Assembly: GCF_016412875.1 (NCBI RefSeq)
Contig: NZ_JAEKPD010000001.1
Span: 496,001 to 560,000, forward strand
Direction: 5' to 3'
Origin: Palleronia pontilimi
Lineage (GTDB): Bacteria > Pseudomonadota > Alphaproteobacteria > Rhodobacterales > Rhodobacteraceae
DNA length: 64,000 nt
The position numbers were made by a program, and so were the translations under genes. The notes under the pieces are model-generated. The model did no database searches. It saw only the letters and a list, made by a program, of their open reading frames with translations, and was not told the DNA's origin. Of the stretch, positions 34,428 through 44,422 are shown in pieces; position 1 is the first letter of the stretch; every line of letters starts with the position of its first letter.

Positions 34428-35167
34428 GGCTGCCCGACGCTTTCCTGCGCCGTCCGCTGGCCCATCGCGGCCTGCACGACCGCGCCGGAGGCGTGATCGA
34501 GAACAGCCTTTCGGCCTTCGACGCGGCCATCGCCGGGGGCTACGGCATCGAGCTGGACGTGCAGATCAGCGCCGATGGCGTCCCGGTGGTGTTTCACGAC
34601 GCCACGCTCGACCGGGTGACGGCCGCGACCGGCCCGGTCAATGCCCGCACCGCCCGGGATCTGCGATCCATCGCGCTGGCGGGAAGCGACGACAGGATCC
34701 TGCCCCTGCGCGACGTGCTGGATCACGTCGCGGGGCGGGTGCCTGTCCTGGTCGAGATCAAGGACCAGACCGGGCGTGGCGACGGGCCCGCGCTGGACCA
34801 GGCGGTGGGTCATGTTCTGCGGGATGCCGGGGTCCTGGTGGCGGTGATGTCGTTCAATCCCGCCTATATCGCCGCGCTCGACTGGCTTCGGGACGTGCCG
34901 CGCGGCATCACCTCGGGCAGTGCGGACGACTATCCGTCCGACTTGCCGGACGCGACCCGGCGGTCGCTGGCGCGGCTCGAGATGTTCGAACGCTCGGGCG
35001 CCAACTTTCTGAGCCACAACCACACCGACCTGCAGAACACGCGGGTCCGCGCGCTGAAATCGGCAGGCGCCCACGTCCTGTGCTGGACGATCCGGTCCCA
35101 GGCCGAAGCCGACGCCGCCCTGCGCGTGGCCGAAAATATCACCTTCGAGGGCTTCACCCCCGCTTGA
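34424..35167 (+). CDS. Glycerophosphodiester phosphodiesterase
   Basis: 247 residues from ATG 34424 overlapping the RidA stop. TIM-barrel GDPD motifs are LAHRGLHDRAGGVIENSLSA (catalytic His and the Glu/Asn metal pair), IELDVQISADGVPVVFHDATLDR (E-D and second His) and VPVLVEIKDQ. It hydrolyses glycerophosphodiesters to glycerol 3-phosphate and an alcohol. There is no signal peptide, so a cytoplasmic, UgpQ-like enzyme is likely. Confidence 0.93.
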   Translation: MRLPDAFLRRPLAHRGLHDRAGGVIENSLSAFDAAIAGGYGIELDVQISADGVPVVFHDATLDRVTAATGPVNARTARDLRSIALAGSDDRILPLRDVLDHVAGRVPVLVEIKDQTGRGDGPALDQAVGHVLRDAGVLVAVMSFNPAYIAALDWLRDVPRGITSGSADDYPSDLPDATRRSLARLEMFERSGANFLSHNHTDLQNTRVRALKSAGAHVLCWTIRSQAEADAALRVAENITFEGFTPA

Positions 35168-35199
35168 AGTTCAGGGTCCGCGCGCCAAGTGCAGACCCA

Positions 35200-36381
35200 A
35201 TGACCAACGAGACCTTCGAGCTGCGCGCCCATGCCAGCCTGTCCGAAATCGACCCTTCGGACTGGGATGCCTGTGCCTGCCCCGAAGCGGCCCAAGGCCG
35301 TCCCATCGACCCGTTCACCACCCACCGCTTCCTGCTGGCCCTGGACGAATCCGGCTCGGTGGGGCCGGGGACGGGCTGGCAGCCGCAATACCTGGCCGCG
35401 CGGCAGGGGGGCGACCTGATCGCCTGCGCGCCGCTTTATGCGAAGGGCCACAGCCAGGGCGAATACATCTTCGATCACAACTGGGCCCACGCCTTCGAGC
35501 GGGCGGGCGGGCGCTATTACCCGAAGCTGCAGATCGCCGTGCCGTTCACGCCGGCCACGGGGCGGCGGCTGCTGGTCCGGCCGGGGTTCGAGGATGCGGG
35601 ACGGGCCGCGCTGCTGCAGGGCGCGCTCCGGATCGCCACCGACAACCAGCTGTCGTCGCTCCACATCACCTTCTGCACCGGGTCCGAGGCCGAGGCGGGC
35701 GAAGACATGGGGCTGCTGCACCGCATCGGGCAACAATATCACTGGCTTGACGAAGATTACGGGGATTTCGACGGGTTCCTGGCCGCGCTGTCGTCGCGCA
35801 AGCGCAAGAACATCCGCAAGGAACGGGCCACCGCGCAGGCCTTCGGCGGCGAGATCGTGCACCTGACCGGCGATGCGATCCGGCCCGAACACTGGGACGC
35901 GTTCTGGCGCTTCTATCAGGACACCGGCGCGCGCAAGTGGGGCACGCCCTACCTGACCCGCGACTTCTTCGACCGCGCGCAGGAAACGCTGCGCGACGAC
36001 ATCCTGCTGATCCTGGCGCTGCGCGACGGCCGCCCCGTGGCGGGCGCGCTGAACATGATCGGGCGCGACACGCTTTATGGCCGCTACTGGGGCTGCACCG
36101 AGGATCACAACGCCCTGCATTTCGAGCTGTGCTACTACCAGGCCATCGACTGGGCGCTGGCGCACGGCCTGACCCGGGTCGAGGCCGGCGCGCAGGGCGA
36201 ACACAAGCTGGCGCGCGGCTACTTGCCGGTGCCGACCCACTCGCTGCACTGGATCGCCGACGAAGGCTTCAGCCGCGCGGTACAGGACTACCTGACCGCC
36301 GAGCGCGCCGCCGTGGACGAGGAAATCGAGGTGCTGACCAGTTACGGACCGTTCCGCAAAGCCCAAGGAGACTCCGAATGA
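35200..36381 (+). CDS. FemAB-like GNAT-fold protein (PF04339/DUF482)
   Basis: 393 residues from ATG 35200. Features of the PF04339 family are [32 protein letters not shown] near the N-terminus, [35 protein letters not shown], and the C-terminal [21 protein letters not shown]. The family is related to FemAB peptidyltransferases and GNAT enzymes; no reaction is established for it. It lies between the GDPD and pterin dehydratase genes, with an ATGA overlap to the latter. Confidence 0.85.
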   Translation: MTNETFELRAHASLSEIDPSDWDACACPEAAQGRPIDPFTTHRFLLALDESGSVGPGTGWQPQYLAARQGGDLIACAPLYAKGHSQGEYIFDHNWAHAFERAGGRYYPKLQIAVPFTPATGRRLLVRPGFEDAGRAALLQGALRIATDNQLSSLHITFCTGSEAEAGEDMGLLHRIGQQYHWLDEDYGDFDGFLAALSSRKRKNIRKERATAQAFGGEIVHLTGDAIRPEHWDAFWRFYQDTGARKWGTPYLTRDFFDRAQETLRDDILLILALRDGRPVAGALNMIGRDTLYGRYWGCTEDHNALHFELCYYQAIDWALAHGLTRVEAGAQGEHKLARGYLPVPTHSLHWIADEGFSRAVQDYLTAERAAVDEEIEVLTSYGPFRKAQGDSE

Positions 36382-36674
36382 CCGAGAAATTGACCGACGC
36401 CGAGCGCGACCAGGCGCTCAAGCCGCTGATCGACAACCGCTGGGAGCTGGGCGGGGATGGCGACCGTATCACCAAGACCTTCCAGTTCAAGACCTTCGTG
36501 GATGCGTTCGGCTGGATGACGCGCGCCGCCATTCTCGCCGAAAAGGCCAACCATCACCCCGAATGGTCGAACGTTTACAATAAAGTAACCGTCACGTTGA
36601 CAACTCATGACGCGGGTGGTCTCACCCCGCTCGATATCGACCTTGCCAACAAGATGGACGACCTTTTCAAATGA
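36378..36674 (+). CDS. phhB: 4a-hydroxytetrahydrobiopterin dehydratase
   Basis: 98 residues from ATG 36378 overlapping the FemAB-like stop. The active-site motif is [20 protein letters not shown] followed by THDAGGLT, exactly the pterin-4a-carbinolamine dehydratase pattern. It recycles the cofactor of aromatic amino acid hydroxylases; many bacteria keep it without a hydroxylase, for moco-related or other unknown roles. It overlaps the mscS-like gene by 4 bases. Confidence 0.94.
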   Translation: MTEKLTDAERDQALKPLIDNRWELGGDGDRITKTFQFKTFVDAFGWMTRAAILAEKANHHPEWSNVYNKVTVTLTTHDAGGLTPLDIDLANKMDDLFK

Positions 36675-37594
36675 TCGACACGATCCTGAACACGCCGCTG
36701 ATGAACGACACGTCGCTGGGCGACCTTCTGTCGCTGGAATTCCTGATCGCGATCCTGGGCGACGTCCTGGCCGCGATCGTGATCCTGATCATCGGCTTCG
36801 CCGTCGCGGGATGGGCGGGGCGCCGGGTGCGCGGCGTGGGGCAGCGCAACTCGCATCTCGACGAGACGCTGTTCAACTTCCTGGGCAACATCCTGCGCTA
36901 CGTCATCATCGGCTTCGCGTGCCTGTTCATCCTCAACACCTTCGGCGTGCAGACCACCAGCGTCGTCGCCGTCGTCGGTGCCGCGGGCCTTGCCATCGGC
37001 CTGGCGTTGCAGGGCACCTTGTCGAACGTGGCCGCGGGCGTGATGATCATCTTCTTCCGGCCCATCAAGAACGGCGATTTCGTCGAGGTGAACGGCCAGA
37101 TGGGCACGGTCAAGGACATCTCGCTGAACTTCACGGAACTGGCCAGCGTGGGCAACGTGCAGATCATCATCCCCAATTCGGAAGTCTGGGGGAACACCAT
37201 CGTCAACTACTCGGGCTACGACAAGCGCCGGGCGGAATGGGAATTCGGCGTGGGCTACGGCGCGAACCTCGCCGATGCCGAGCGGGTTATCCGCGACACG
37301 ATCATGGCCGACGAACGCAGCCTATCGGATCCCGAGCCGTTCATCCAGGTCAACAACCTCAACGCCAGCTCGGTGGATTTCCTGGTGCGCGTCTGGGTCA
37401 ACGCGGCCGACTACTTCGCCTACCAGGCCGACATGAAGCGCCGCGTGAAAGAGGCGCTGGACGACGCGGGCGTGCCGATCCCCTTCCCGACGCGCACCAT
37501 CGTCATCGAAAAGGGCGACGACGACGCGCCGGACCATGGCGACACCGACCGCAGCCACGAAGGGCGGGTGCGCGCCGAAGAGGGCCTGACCTGA
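36671..37594 (+). CDS. mscS: Small-conductance mechanosensitive channel (MscS family)
   Basis: 307 residues. Three transmembrane segments lie at about 19-43, 77-98 and 101-130. The pore-lining TM3 is rich in Gly and Ala ([26 protein letters not shown]). It is followed by the beta domain ([23 protein letters not shown]) and the C-terminal cage. It opens under membrane tension on hypo-osmotic shock. It is the last gene of a tightly packed run beginning at ridA and converges on the peroxiredoxin gene with a 6-base gap. Confidence 0.93.
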   Translation: MIDTILNTPLMNDTSLGDLLSLEFLIAILGDVLAAIVILIIGFAVAGWAGRRVRGVGQRNSHLDETLFNFLGNILRYVIIGFACLFILNTFGVQTTSVVAVVGAAGLAIGLALQGTLSNVAAGVMIIFFRPIKNGDFVEVNGQMGTVKDISLNFTELASVGNVQIIIPNSEVWGNTIVNYSGYDKRRAEWEFGVGYGANLADAERVIRDTIMADERSLSDPEPFIQVNNLNASSVDFLVRVWVNAADYFAYQADMKRRVKEALDDAGVPIPFPTRTIVIEKGDDDAPDHGDTDRSHEGRVRAEEGLT

Positions 37595-37600
37595 GCCGCG

Positions 37601-38089
37601 TCAGAGCGCCGCGAGTATCGCTTCGCCGCCCGAGGTTTCGCAGACGCCCGGGTTTTCCTCGGCGTGCAGGAGCGTGACCTTGCCGTCCTCGACCACCATC
37701 GCGTAGCGCTGCGAGCGGTCGTAGAAGCCTACCGGCGGCGCGGTGAAATCCATGCCGACGCCCTTGGTGAATTCGGCGCCGGGATCGCCTAGCATCTTGA
37801 TGCCCGCCACGTCGGCGCCGGTCGCGTCGGACCACGCCTTCATCACGAACGGATCGTTCACCGCCACGCAGATCACATCGTCGATGCCCTTGTCGGACAA
37901 CTGGTCGCGGACCCGCATGAAGCTGGGAACATGCGCGGTGGTGCAGGTGCCGGTGAAGGCGCCGGGCAGACCGAAGATCACGACCTTGCGGCCTTTCGTC
38001 AGCTCGGCCATCGCCACCTGCTCGGGGCCGTCGTCGCCCATCCGGACAAGGGTTGCATCGGGGATCGTGTCGCCTTCGGAAATGCTCAT
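37601..38089 (-). CDS. Peroxiredoxin, Prx5/AhpC-TSA type
   Basis: 162 residues from ATG 38089. The peroxidatic Cys lies in LPGAFTGTCTTAHVPSF, the Prx5 signature. A second Cys lies at NPGVCETSGG near the C-terminus, where an atypical 2-Cys enzyme would have its resolving residue. It reduces peroxides at the expense of thioredoxin or glutaredoxin/glutathione. It is divergent from the FAD oxidoreductase gene across 91 bases. Confidence 0.93.
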   Translation of the reverse strand: MSISEGDTIPDATLVRMGDDGPEQVAMAELTKGRKVVIFGLPGAFTGTCTTAHVPSFMRVRDQLSDKGIDDVICVAVNDPFVMKAWSDATGADVAGIKMLGDPGAEFTKGVGMDFTAPPVGFYDRSQRYAMVVEDGKVTLLHAEENPGVCETSGGEAILAAL

Positions 38090-38180
38090 GGGTCTGACCT
38101 TGTCCTGGTGTTGATTGCGTTCGCCTTGCGCCGGGATATAGGGTCCCGCGTGTTCTTTCCCAGCATCCCGGAAGTGCCAG

Positions 38181-39392
38181 ATGCCCCATATCGTCGTCAT
38201 CGGTGCCGGACAGGCCGCAAGCGTCCTGATCGGCACATTGCGCAGCGACGGGTTCGACGGCGACATCACGCTTGTGGGTGCCGAGCCCGAACTGCCCTAC
38301 CAGCGCCCGCCGCTGTCAAAGGGCTACCTGCTTGGCGATATCGCGCGCGAGCGGCTGTTCCTGCGTCCGGCGTCGTTCTACGCGGATAACGACGTAGCCC
38401 TGATGCTGGGCACGGCCGCGTCGGATATCGACCTGTCGGCCCGGACGCTGCAGGTCGGCGACACCCGGCTGCATTACGACCAGCTTGCGCTCTGCACGGG
38501 GCTGTCCCCCCGCGCGCTGCCGCCCGAGATCGGCGGCGACCTAGACGGCGTCTTCACCGTGCGGACCTTGGCCGATGTCGACCAGATGGCGGCGCCGCTC
38601 AGGGCGGCCGAGCGGCTGCTGGTCATCGGCGGCGGCTATATCGGGCTCGAAGCCGCGGCGGTGGCCCGCAAGCTGGGCGTGAAGGTCACGCTTCTGGAAG
38701 CCGCGCCGCGCATCCTGGGCCGGGTCGCGGCCAGCGAAACGGCGGACTACTTCCGCGCATTGCACCGGCACCACGGCGTCGACATCCGCGAAGCGGTCGC
38801 CCTGGAACGGCTGGTTGGAAACGGCGCGGTGACGGGGGCCGAGCTGAAGGATGGCAGCCGACTCGCCTGCGACATGGCCATCGTGGGGATCGGCTTGCTG
38901 CCGCGCGCCGCATTGGCCGAGACGGCCGGGCTGAGGACCGAAAGCGGCATCGCCGTGGACAGGTTCGGCCGGACGTCCGACCCGCATGTCTGGGCCGCGG
39001 GCGATTGCGCAGCGCTCGAGCACCGCGGCCAGCGCTTGCGCATCGAATCGGTGGGCAACGCCATCGACATGGGCGAAGCCGTGGCGCGCAACATGCTCGG
39101 GGCCGACACCCCTTACGTGCCCAAGCCCTGGTTCTGGTCCGATCAGTACGACGTGAAATTGCAGATCGCGGGCCTGAATGTCGGCTACGACCGGATCGTC
39201 GTGCGGCCGGGCAGGTCCGACGGCGAGGTGTCGCATTGGTATTACGGCGGCGATACGCTGCTGGCCGTCGACGCGATGAACGACGCGCGCGCCTACATGA
39301 TCGGCAAGCGGCTGATCGAGGCCGGGAAATCCCCGCCGTCCAAGCTGGTGGGCGATGCCGACACCGATCTCAAGACCCTGCTGACCGCGTGA
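38181..39392 (+). CDS. FAD-dependent ferredoxin/rubredoxin reductase-type oxidoreductase
   Basis: 403 residues. FAD-binding IVVIGAGQAASVLIGTL at the N-terminus, NAD(P)-binding LLVIGGGYIGLEAAAVARKLG at about 147-168, FAD motif VWAAGDCAA, and the C-terminal reductase domain with WFWSDQYDVKLQIAG. This is the ferredoxin reductase family (ThcD/CamA type) that feeds electrons from NAD(P)H to a ferredoxin for a P450 or dioxygenase. No partner is adjacent. The stop overlaps the rsmD start (GTGA). Confidence 0.9.
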   Translation: MPHIVVIGAGQAASVLIGTLRSDGFDGDITLVGAEPELPYQRPPLSKGYLLGDIARERLFLRPASFYADNDVALMLGTAASDIDLSARTLQVGDTRLHYDQLALCTGLSPRALPPEIGGDLDGVFTVRTLADVDQMAAPLRAAERLLVIGGGYIGLEAAAVARKLGVKVTLLEAAPRILGRVAASETADYFRALHRHHGVDIREAVALERLVGNGAVTGAELKDGSRLACDMAIVGIGLLPRAALAETAGLRTESGIAVDRFGRTSDPHVWAAGDCAALEHRGQRLRIESVGNAIDMGEAVARNMLGADTPYVPKPWFWSDQYDVKLQIAGLNVGYDRIVVRPGRSDGEVSHWYYGGDTLLAVDAMNDARAYMIGKRLIEAGKSPPSKLVGDADTDLKTLLTA

Positions 39393-39955
39393 GGATCATC
39401 GGCGGCACCCATCGCGGCCGTGCCCTGACGCCCGTGGGCAAGGGCGATCCTGCGGCACATCTACGCCCCACTACCGACCGGGTGCGCGAAAGCCTGTTCA
39501 ACGTGCTGATGGGGGGGCGTTTCGGCGATCCGGTGACGGGCACGCGGGTGCTGGATCTGTTCGCGGGTACCGGCGCGCTGGGGCTCGAGGCGCTGTCGCG
39601 CGGCGCGGCGTCGGCCACCTTCGTCGAAAGCGGGCGCAAGGCGCAGGCGATCCTGCGGGCGAACCTGAAGCTTCTGGGCTGCCATGCCGCCATCCTGCCC
39701 CGCGATGCCACCCGGCTGGGCGACGCCCCCGGCGCGTTCGACCTCGTGTTCCTGGACCCGCCCTACGGCCGGGGCCTGGGCGAACGATCCATGCGCGCGG
39801 CGCTGGACCTGGGATGGATCGCACCGGATGCGCTGATCGTCTGGGAAGAGCGCGACGCCCCCGTCCTGCCGCCCCAGCTTGTCCAACTGGACCAGCGGCG
39901 ATACGGCGACAGCCTGCTTACCTTCGCGCGCAGAAGCCGTCCCGACACGGACTGA
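39389..39955 (+). CDS. rsmD: 16S rRNA (guanine966-N2)-methyltransferase RsmD
   Basis: 188 residues from GTG 39389. It begins MRIIGGTHRGRAL, with LRPTTDRVRESLFNVL, SAM-binding LDLFAGTGALGLEALSRGA, and catalytic FLDPPYGRG. It methylates G966 of 16S rRNA in the assembled small subunit. Typical length. No promoter is visible between it and the overlapping reductase gene. Confidence 0.95.
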   Translation: MRIIGGTHRGRALTPVGKGDPAAHLRPTTDRVRESLFNVLMGGRFGDPVTGTRVLDLFAGTGALGLEALSRGAASATFVESGRKAQAILRANLKLLGCHAAILPRDATRLGDAPGAFDLVFLDPPYGRGLGERSMRAALDLGWIAPDALIVWEERDAPVLPPQLVQLDQRRYGDSLLTFARRSRPDTD

Positions 39956-40049
39956 GCCGTCCCGAACCGGGCCGCACTGCACAACCTCCCATCTTCACCT
40001 TTTTCCAAATATCCCTGCGATCGGGTCCAGCCTGTGCTAGGCTTGGGAC

Positions 40050-40214
40050 ATGAGCACCACGACCGCCACGCCCATCTCGCTTGCGCCCGACACAAGGACC
40101 GCGCCCACTGCGGGCCGCCCCGGCGGACCCGTCTTCATCGGCGACGCGGTGACACCGCTGGCAGGTACGACCTTGCTGGCGCTCACGTGGCCGAAAGGCC
40201 CTAACGACCGCTGA
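40050..40214 (+). CDS. Possible 54-residue protein between rsmD and the MFS gene
   Basis: ATG 40050 opens a 54-codon frame ending at 40214; its end overlaps the 3' end of the minus-strand MFS gene by 14 bases. Third codon positions are mostly G or C, as in real genes here, but there is no good ribosome site and no recognised motif; the peptide is rich in Thr, Pro and Ala. It may be spurious. Apart from this the 39956-40200 gap shows nothing. Confidence 0.3.
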   Translation: MSTTTATPISLAPDTRTAPTAGRPGGPVFIGDAVTPLAGTTLLALTWPKGPNDR

Positions 40215-41361
40215 TCCAGCGCGACAGCAGGACGTGGCCCAGCGCCACCAGCGCTCCGATCCCGGTGGCGAAGCCCAGCGCGCCGATACCGAACGCCCCC
40301 AGCACCCACGCACCGATGGCCGAGCCGACGGCCGCGCCCACGTAGATCGCCGCCGCGTTCAGCGACAGGATCACGCTGGCCGCATCGGGATCCAGGCCGA
40401 TGATCCGCACCTGCTGGCCCGCCATGAACGACCAGCCGAAGACCGACCAGATCCCCAGCAGGACGAAGACCGCCACGGCGGGCAGGGGCAGAAAGGAAAA
40501 CGCGGGCGTGATGACCGCTTGCGCCGCGCAAAGGATCACCAAGGTCCGCACCGGGCCCAGCCGGTCCGACATGCGCCCGCCAAGCACATTGCCCAGCACC
40601 GCGCCGATCCCGAACACCACCAAGGCCGCCGTCACGCCGTTGCGGCTGAAGCCCATGGTCTGCTCAAGCAAGGGCGCAAGATAGGTATAAAGGACGTAGA
40701 TCGCGCCCAGGAAACTGGCGGTGAACAGGACCGCCAGCACCACCGGGCCGTTCAGCAGCGTCCGGCCCAACTGGCGCAGCGATGCGGGCGCGACCTCCAG
40801 ACCCTTGGGTACGCGGGTCCAGATCAGCCACAGGCAGGGCAGCGCCAGCAGAACCACGATGAAAAAGCCCATGCGCCAGCCGAAAGTGTACCCGATGAAG
40901 CTACCCACGGGCACGCCCAACACCTGCGCCACGGTCAGTCCGATGATGACGTCGGCCAACGCCTTGCCGCGCTTGTCGGGCGGGGCCAGCGCCGACGCGA
41001 CCGAGGCCGTGACCGGCGTGAACATGCCTGCGCCCGCCGCCGCGATCACCCGGCTGACATGCAGGAACAGTTCGTTCGGCGCGGTGGCAGAAGCCAGCGA
41101 GCCCAGCGCGAACATCGTCATCGCCAGTGTCAGCACCCGGCGGCGCCCCAACGCGCCGGTCAGCGAGACGAGCAGCGGCGACAGGATCGCGTAGGCGATG
41201 GCATAGGTCGTCATCGTCGCGCCCACGCGCGACGGCGTCAGCGACAGGTCGTCGGCGATGGGCGTGACCAGCCCGATCAGGACGAACGCGCCCATGCCGA
41301 TCACGAAATTCGATGCCGAGAGTGTCCAGATCACCGTGCGGTGATCGACGCTTTCATTCAT
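40201..41361 (-). CDS. MFS transporter, DHA1/AraJ-like efflux family
   Basis: 386 residues with twelve predicted transmembrane segments. The motif between segments 2 and 3 is LTGALGRRRVLTLAM, and segment 5 carries a motif-C-like stretch (GLTVAQVLGVPVGSFIGYTFGWRMGF). That points to a proton-driven drug or sugar exporter of the DHA1 family. Substrate unknown. Its ATG overlaps the end of map by 8 bases, so it is co-translated with map and sfsA on the minus strand. Confidence 0.88.
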   Translation of the reverse strand: MNESVDHRTVIWTLSASNFVIGMGAFVLIGLVTPIADDLSLTPSRVGATMTTYAIAYAILSPLLVSLTGALGRRRVLTLAMTMFALGSLASATAPNELFLHVSRVIAAAGAGMFTPVTASVASALAPPDKRGKALADVIIGLTVAQVLGVPVGSFIGYTFGWRMGFFIVVLLALPCLWLIWTRVPKGLEVAPASLRQLGRTLLNGPVVLAVLFTASFLGAIYVLYTYLAPLLEQTMGFSRNGVTAALVVFGIGAVLGNVLGGRMSDRLGPVRTLVILCAAQAVITPAFSFLPLPAVAVFVLLGIWSVFGWSFMAGQQVRIIGLDPDAASVILSLNAAAIYVGAAVGSAIGAWVLGAFGIGALGFATGIGALVALGHVLLSRWISGR

Positions 41362-42166
41362 ATGTGGGGTGAAACTTGCCGGCGGGCGACGGCGTGAAGA
41401 TCTGCGCCCCGTCGGCGGTGATGCCGATCGAGTGCTCGTATTGCGCCGACAGCGTCTTGTCGCGCGTCACGGCCGTCCAGTCGTCGGCCAGCACCTTGGT
41501 TTCCGGGCGGCCCAGGTTCACCATCGGCTCGATGGTGAAGAACATGCCCTCTTCCAGCTCGGGGCCCGTTCCGGGACGGCCGTAATGCAGCACGTTGGGC
41601 GGCGCGTGGAACACCCGGCCCAGCCCGTGGCCGCAGAAGTCGCGCACCACGGACATGCGCTCGGCTTCCACGAAGCTCTGGATCGCGTGGCCGATATCGC
41701 CGAAGGTGTTGCCGGGTTTCGCGGCCTCGATCCCCTTCATCAGGGCGTCGTGGGTGACCTGCAGCAGGCGCTCGGACTTGCGGCTGAGCTTGCCCGCCAC
41801 GTACATCCGCGACGTGTCGCCGAACCAGCCGTCGACGATCACCGTCACGTCGATGTTCAGGATATCGCCTTCCTTCAGCAGCTTGTCGCCGGGAATGCCG
41901 TGACAGACCACGTGGTTCACGCTGATGCAGCTGGCGTGCTGGTAGCCCTTGTAGCCGATGGTGGCCGATGTGGCGCCCGCCTCGGTCACCCAATCCTCGA
42001 TCAGCTTGTCCAGCGCGCCGGTGGTCACGCCGGGCTGCACATGCGGGATGATGTCGTCGAGGATCCGCGCGGCCAGCGCACCCGCCTTCGCCATGCCCGC
42101 GAAATCGTCGGGATGGTGTATGCGGATGCCGTCCTTGGTCAGGCGGCCACGGTTGGTATCGTCCAC
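41354..42166 (-). CDS. map: Methionine aminopeptidase, type I
   Basis: 270 residues. All five metal ligands are present: D106, D117, H180, E213 and E244, with substrate-site H89 (HVVCHGIP). It removes the initiator Met from new proteins after deformylation. Length and motifs (TIGYKGYQHASCISVN, CGHGLGRVFH) match type Ia. It lies between sfsA and the MFS gene. Confidence 0.97.
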   Translation of the reverse strand: MDDTNRGRLTKDGIRIHHPDDFAGMAKAGALAARILDDIIPHVQPGVTTGALDKLIEDWVTEAGATSATIGYKGYQHASCISVNHVVCHGIPGDKLLKEGDILNIDVTVIVDGWFGDTSRMYVAGKLSRKSERLLQVTHDALMKGIEAAKPGNTFGDIGHAIQSFVEAERMSVVRDFCGHGLGRVFHAPPNVLHYGRPGTGPELEEGMFFTIEPMVNLGRPETKVLADDWTAVTRDKTLSAQYEHSIGITADGAQIFTPSPAGKFHPTYE

Positions 42167-42232
42167 GGGGGCAGGCTCCTTGATGCGCAGGTGCGGGATA
42201 TAGGCGTCGCGGTCCGGGAAGGCTAGGCCAGC

Positions 42233-42937
42233 TCAGGCCCGAAGGGGAAGTGGATTTCTGATCGTGATCTCTTCCGTCGATATGGCGGTGTCGTAGCAGA
42301 TCGCCTCGACCCCCGCGGCCCGCGCCCGGTCGAAGGCCACGCCATAGGCCGGGTCCAGGTCGCGGGCCAAGGCGAAAGCAGCGCAATCGGTGCGCTGCAC
42401 CAGGTAGAGCATCACCGCGCGATGGCCCGCGCGCACCATGTCCGCAAGCTCGTCCAGGTGCCGCGCGCCGCGCGCGGTGACGCAATCGGGGAATTCGGCC
42501 AGGTTTCCATCGCGGCGCAGGTGGACATTCTTCACCTCGACATAGGCATCGGGCAGGCCGGGCTGGGTCAGCAGGAAGTCGACGCGGCTTTTCCGGCCGT
42601 ATTTCACCTCGGGCCGCACGCCGTCATAGCCGCCCAGCTCGGGGATGGCGCGGTCGCGCAGGGCCTCGCCCACCACGCGATTGGGCACGGCGGTGTCGAT
42701 CCCGGACCAGTCGCCGCCGCCCAGTTCCACCAGCCGCCAGCCGTAGTTCAGCTTGCGCTTGGGGTCGTCGTTGGGCTCCAGCCAGATCGGCGTGCCGGGC
42801 GCGTTCAGCCCCATCATCGTGCCGGGGTTGGGACAATGGGCGCGCACCAGCGTGCCGTCCTCGAGCGTGGCTTCGGACAGGAAGCGGTTCCAGCGGCGCA
42901 CCAGGTGGGCGCGGACCAGGGGGGTTTGAAAGCGCAT
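42233..42937 (-). CDS. sfsA: SfsA family protein
   Basis: 234 residues. The N-terminus (VRAHLVRRWNRFLSEATLEDG) forms the OB-like domain. The C-terminal part resembles a PD-(D/E)xK nuclease fold with YVEVKNVHLRRDGNLAEFPDCVTARG. The gene was first described as a sugar fermentation stimulation factor in Escherichia coli; its DNA-related biochemical role is still unresolved. It heads the minus-strand sfsA-map-MFS group and diverges from the cinA-like gene by 45 bases. Confidence 0.95.
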   Translation of the reverse strand: MRFQTPLVRAHLVRRWNRFLSEATLEDGTLVRAHCPNPGTMMGLNAPGTPIWLEPNDDPKRKLNYGWRLVELGGGDWSGIDTAVPNRVVGEALRDRAIPELGGYDGVRPEVKYGRKSRVDFLLTQPGLPDAYVEVKNVHLRRDGNLAEFPDCVTARGARHLDELADMVRAGHRAVMLYLVQRTDCAAFALARDLDPAYGVAFDRARAAGVEAICYDTAISTEEITIRNPLPLRA

Positions 42938-42982
42938 GGTGCGGGCCTACAACTGATGGGCGCTTTAGCCAAGGACACCCCC

Positions 42983-43714
42983 ATGCCAAATCCCACCGCC
43001 GCGATGCTGGTCATCGGTGACGAAATCCTGTCCGGCCGCACGCGCGACAGCAACATGCACCACCTGGCGGGCAAGCTGACCGAGCGGGGGATCGACCTGC
43101 GCGAAGTGCGCGTGGTGGCCGACGATGCCGCCGCGATCGAAGCGGCGGCGCGGGCGCTTTCGGACAGCTACGACCACGTCTTTACCTCGGGCGGAATCGG
43201 GCCGACCCATGACGACATCACCGCCGATTGCATCGCGGCGGCCAAGGGTGCCAAGATCGACGTGCGCGACGATGCGCGCGCGATCCTGCAGGCGCATTAC
43301 GACCGGCAGGGATCGGACCTGAACGACGCGCGGCTGCGCATGGCGCGCATTCCCGACGGCGCGGTGCTGATCGAAAACCCGGTTTCGGCTGCGCCGGGCT
43401 TCACGCTGGACAACATCCACGTCATGGCCGGTGTGCCGCAGATCTTCGAAGCGATGGTGGAAGGGCTGCTGCCACGCCTGACCGGCGGCGCGCCGATGCA
43501 AAGCCGGACGCTGCGGGTCGAGCGCGGCGAAGGCGACATCGCCCAGCCGCTGAGCGACGTGGCCCAAGCCCATCCCGAACTCAGCGTCGGATCCTATCCC
43601 TTCGTCCAGAACGGGCAATTCGGCGTGAACATCGTGGTGCGCGGCAGCGACCCGGATGCGCTCGACGGCGCCATGGCGAAGCTGCGGGAACATTTCCCCG
43701 AGGCGGTCGAGTGA
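42983..43714 (+). CDS. CinA-like molybdopterin-binding protein (N-terminal MoaB/MogA domain only)
   Basis: 243 residues from ATG 42983. Motifs are MLVIGDEILSGRTRDSN and VFTSGGIGPTHDDITAD, both from the MoCF/CinA N-terminal domain. The C-terminal deamidase domain of full CinA (about 160 residues) is absent, as in many alphaproteobacteria, where it is a separate gene. CinA-type domains act in pyridine-nucleotide salvage (ADP-ribose pyrophosphatase) or cofactor binding. It overlaps the next gene by 4 bases. Confidence 0.9.
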   Translation: MPNPTAAMLVIGDEILSGRTRDSNMHHLAGKLTERGIDLREVRVVADDAAAIEAAARALSDSYDHVFTSGGIGPTHDDITADCIAAAKGAKIDVRDDARAILQAHYDRQGSDLNDARLRMARIPDGAVLIENPVSAAPGFTLDNIHVMAGVPQIFEAMVEGLLPRLTGGAPMQSRTLRVERGEGDIAQPLSDVAQAHPELSVGSYPFVQNGQFGVNIVVRGSDPDALDGAMAKLREHFPEAVE

Positions 43715-44415
43715 TTCGTGCCCAGATCGACGCGCTGCTGGCCGCCACCTGGCCGCCCGCGTCGGTGCGGCGGCTGGGGCCGTGGATTCTGCGGGACGGG
43801 GCCGGGGGCGGCAAGCGGGTTGAAGCGGCCTCGACCGCCGGGGCGGTGGGCGAGCGCGACATCGACGATGCCGAGCGGGCGATGGACGATGCCGGGCGAC
43901 AGGCGCTGTTCGCGGTTTTCGCCGGTCAGGACGACCTGGACCGGCGGCTGGGCGACCGCGCCTACCTGACGCTCGATCCCACCGTGCTTTACGCGGGTCC
44001 CGTCGCGGATCTGCCCGCACCGGACGGCCCAGTCGACACCGCCTGGCCCCCGACCGAGGCGCAGGAAGAAATCTGGCGCGCGGGCGGAATCGGCGCGGCG
44101 CGGTTGGCGGTCATGGAACGCGCGCAGTCGCCGAAGACCACGCTTCATCTCAGCCACGATGGCACGGCCTGCTGCACCGCCTTCGTCGCGGTTCACGGGC
44201 GCGTCGCGATGCTCCATGCGCTGGAAGTCGCCAAGGCCCACCGGCGGCAGGGCGCGGGGCGGGCGATGATGGCCCATGTCGCGGCCTGGGCGGCCGGGCA
44301 GGGCGCGGACACGCTGGCGCTGCTGGTCACGCGCGCGAACGCTCCGGCGAACGCGCTTTACCGTGATTTGGGTCTGCGGGGCGAAGACTGCTATCACTAC
44401 CGGATCCGACCATGA
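43711..44415 (+). CDS. GNAT family N-acetyltransferase
   Basis: 234 residues from GTG 43711 overlapping the cinA-like stop. The C-terminal half holds a GNAT domain: LHALEVAKAHRRQGAGRAMMAHVAAWAAGQG (acetyl-CoA pyrophosphate loop), then VTRANAPANALYRDLGLRGEDCYHYR. The N-terminal half has no clear second GNAT domain but may be a degenerate one. Substrate unknown. It sits in a four-gene run ending with an OmpA-like protein. Confidence 0.85.
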   Translation: MIRAQIDALLAATWPPASVRRLGPWILRDGAGGGKRVEAASTAGAVGERDIDDAERAMDDAGRQALFAVFAGQDDLDRRLGDRAYLTLDPTVLYAGPVADLPAPDGPVDTAWPPTEAQEEIWRAGGIGAARLAVMERAQSPKTTLHLSHDGTACCTAFVAVHGRVAMLHALEVAKAHRRQGAGRAMMAHVAAWAAGQGADTLALLVTRANAPANALYRDLGLRGEDCYHYRIRP

Positions 44416-44422
44416 GGCCCAG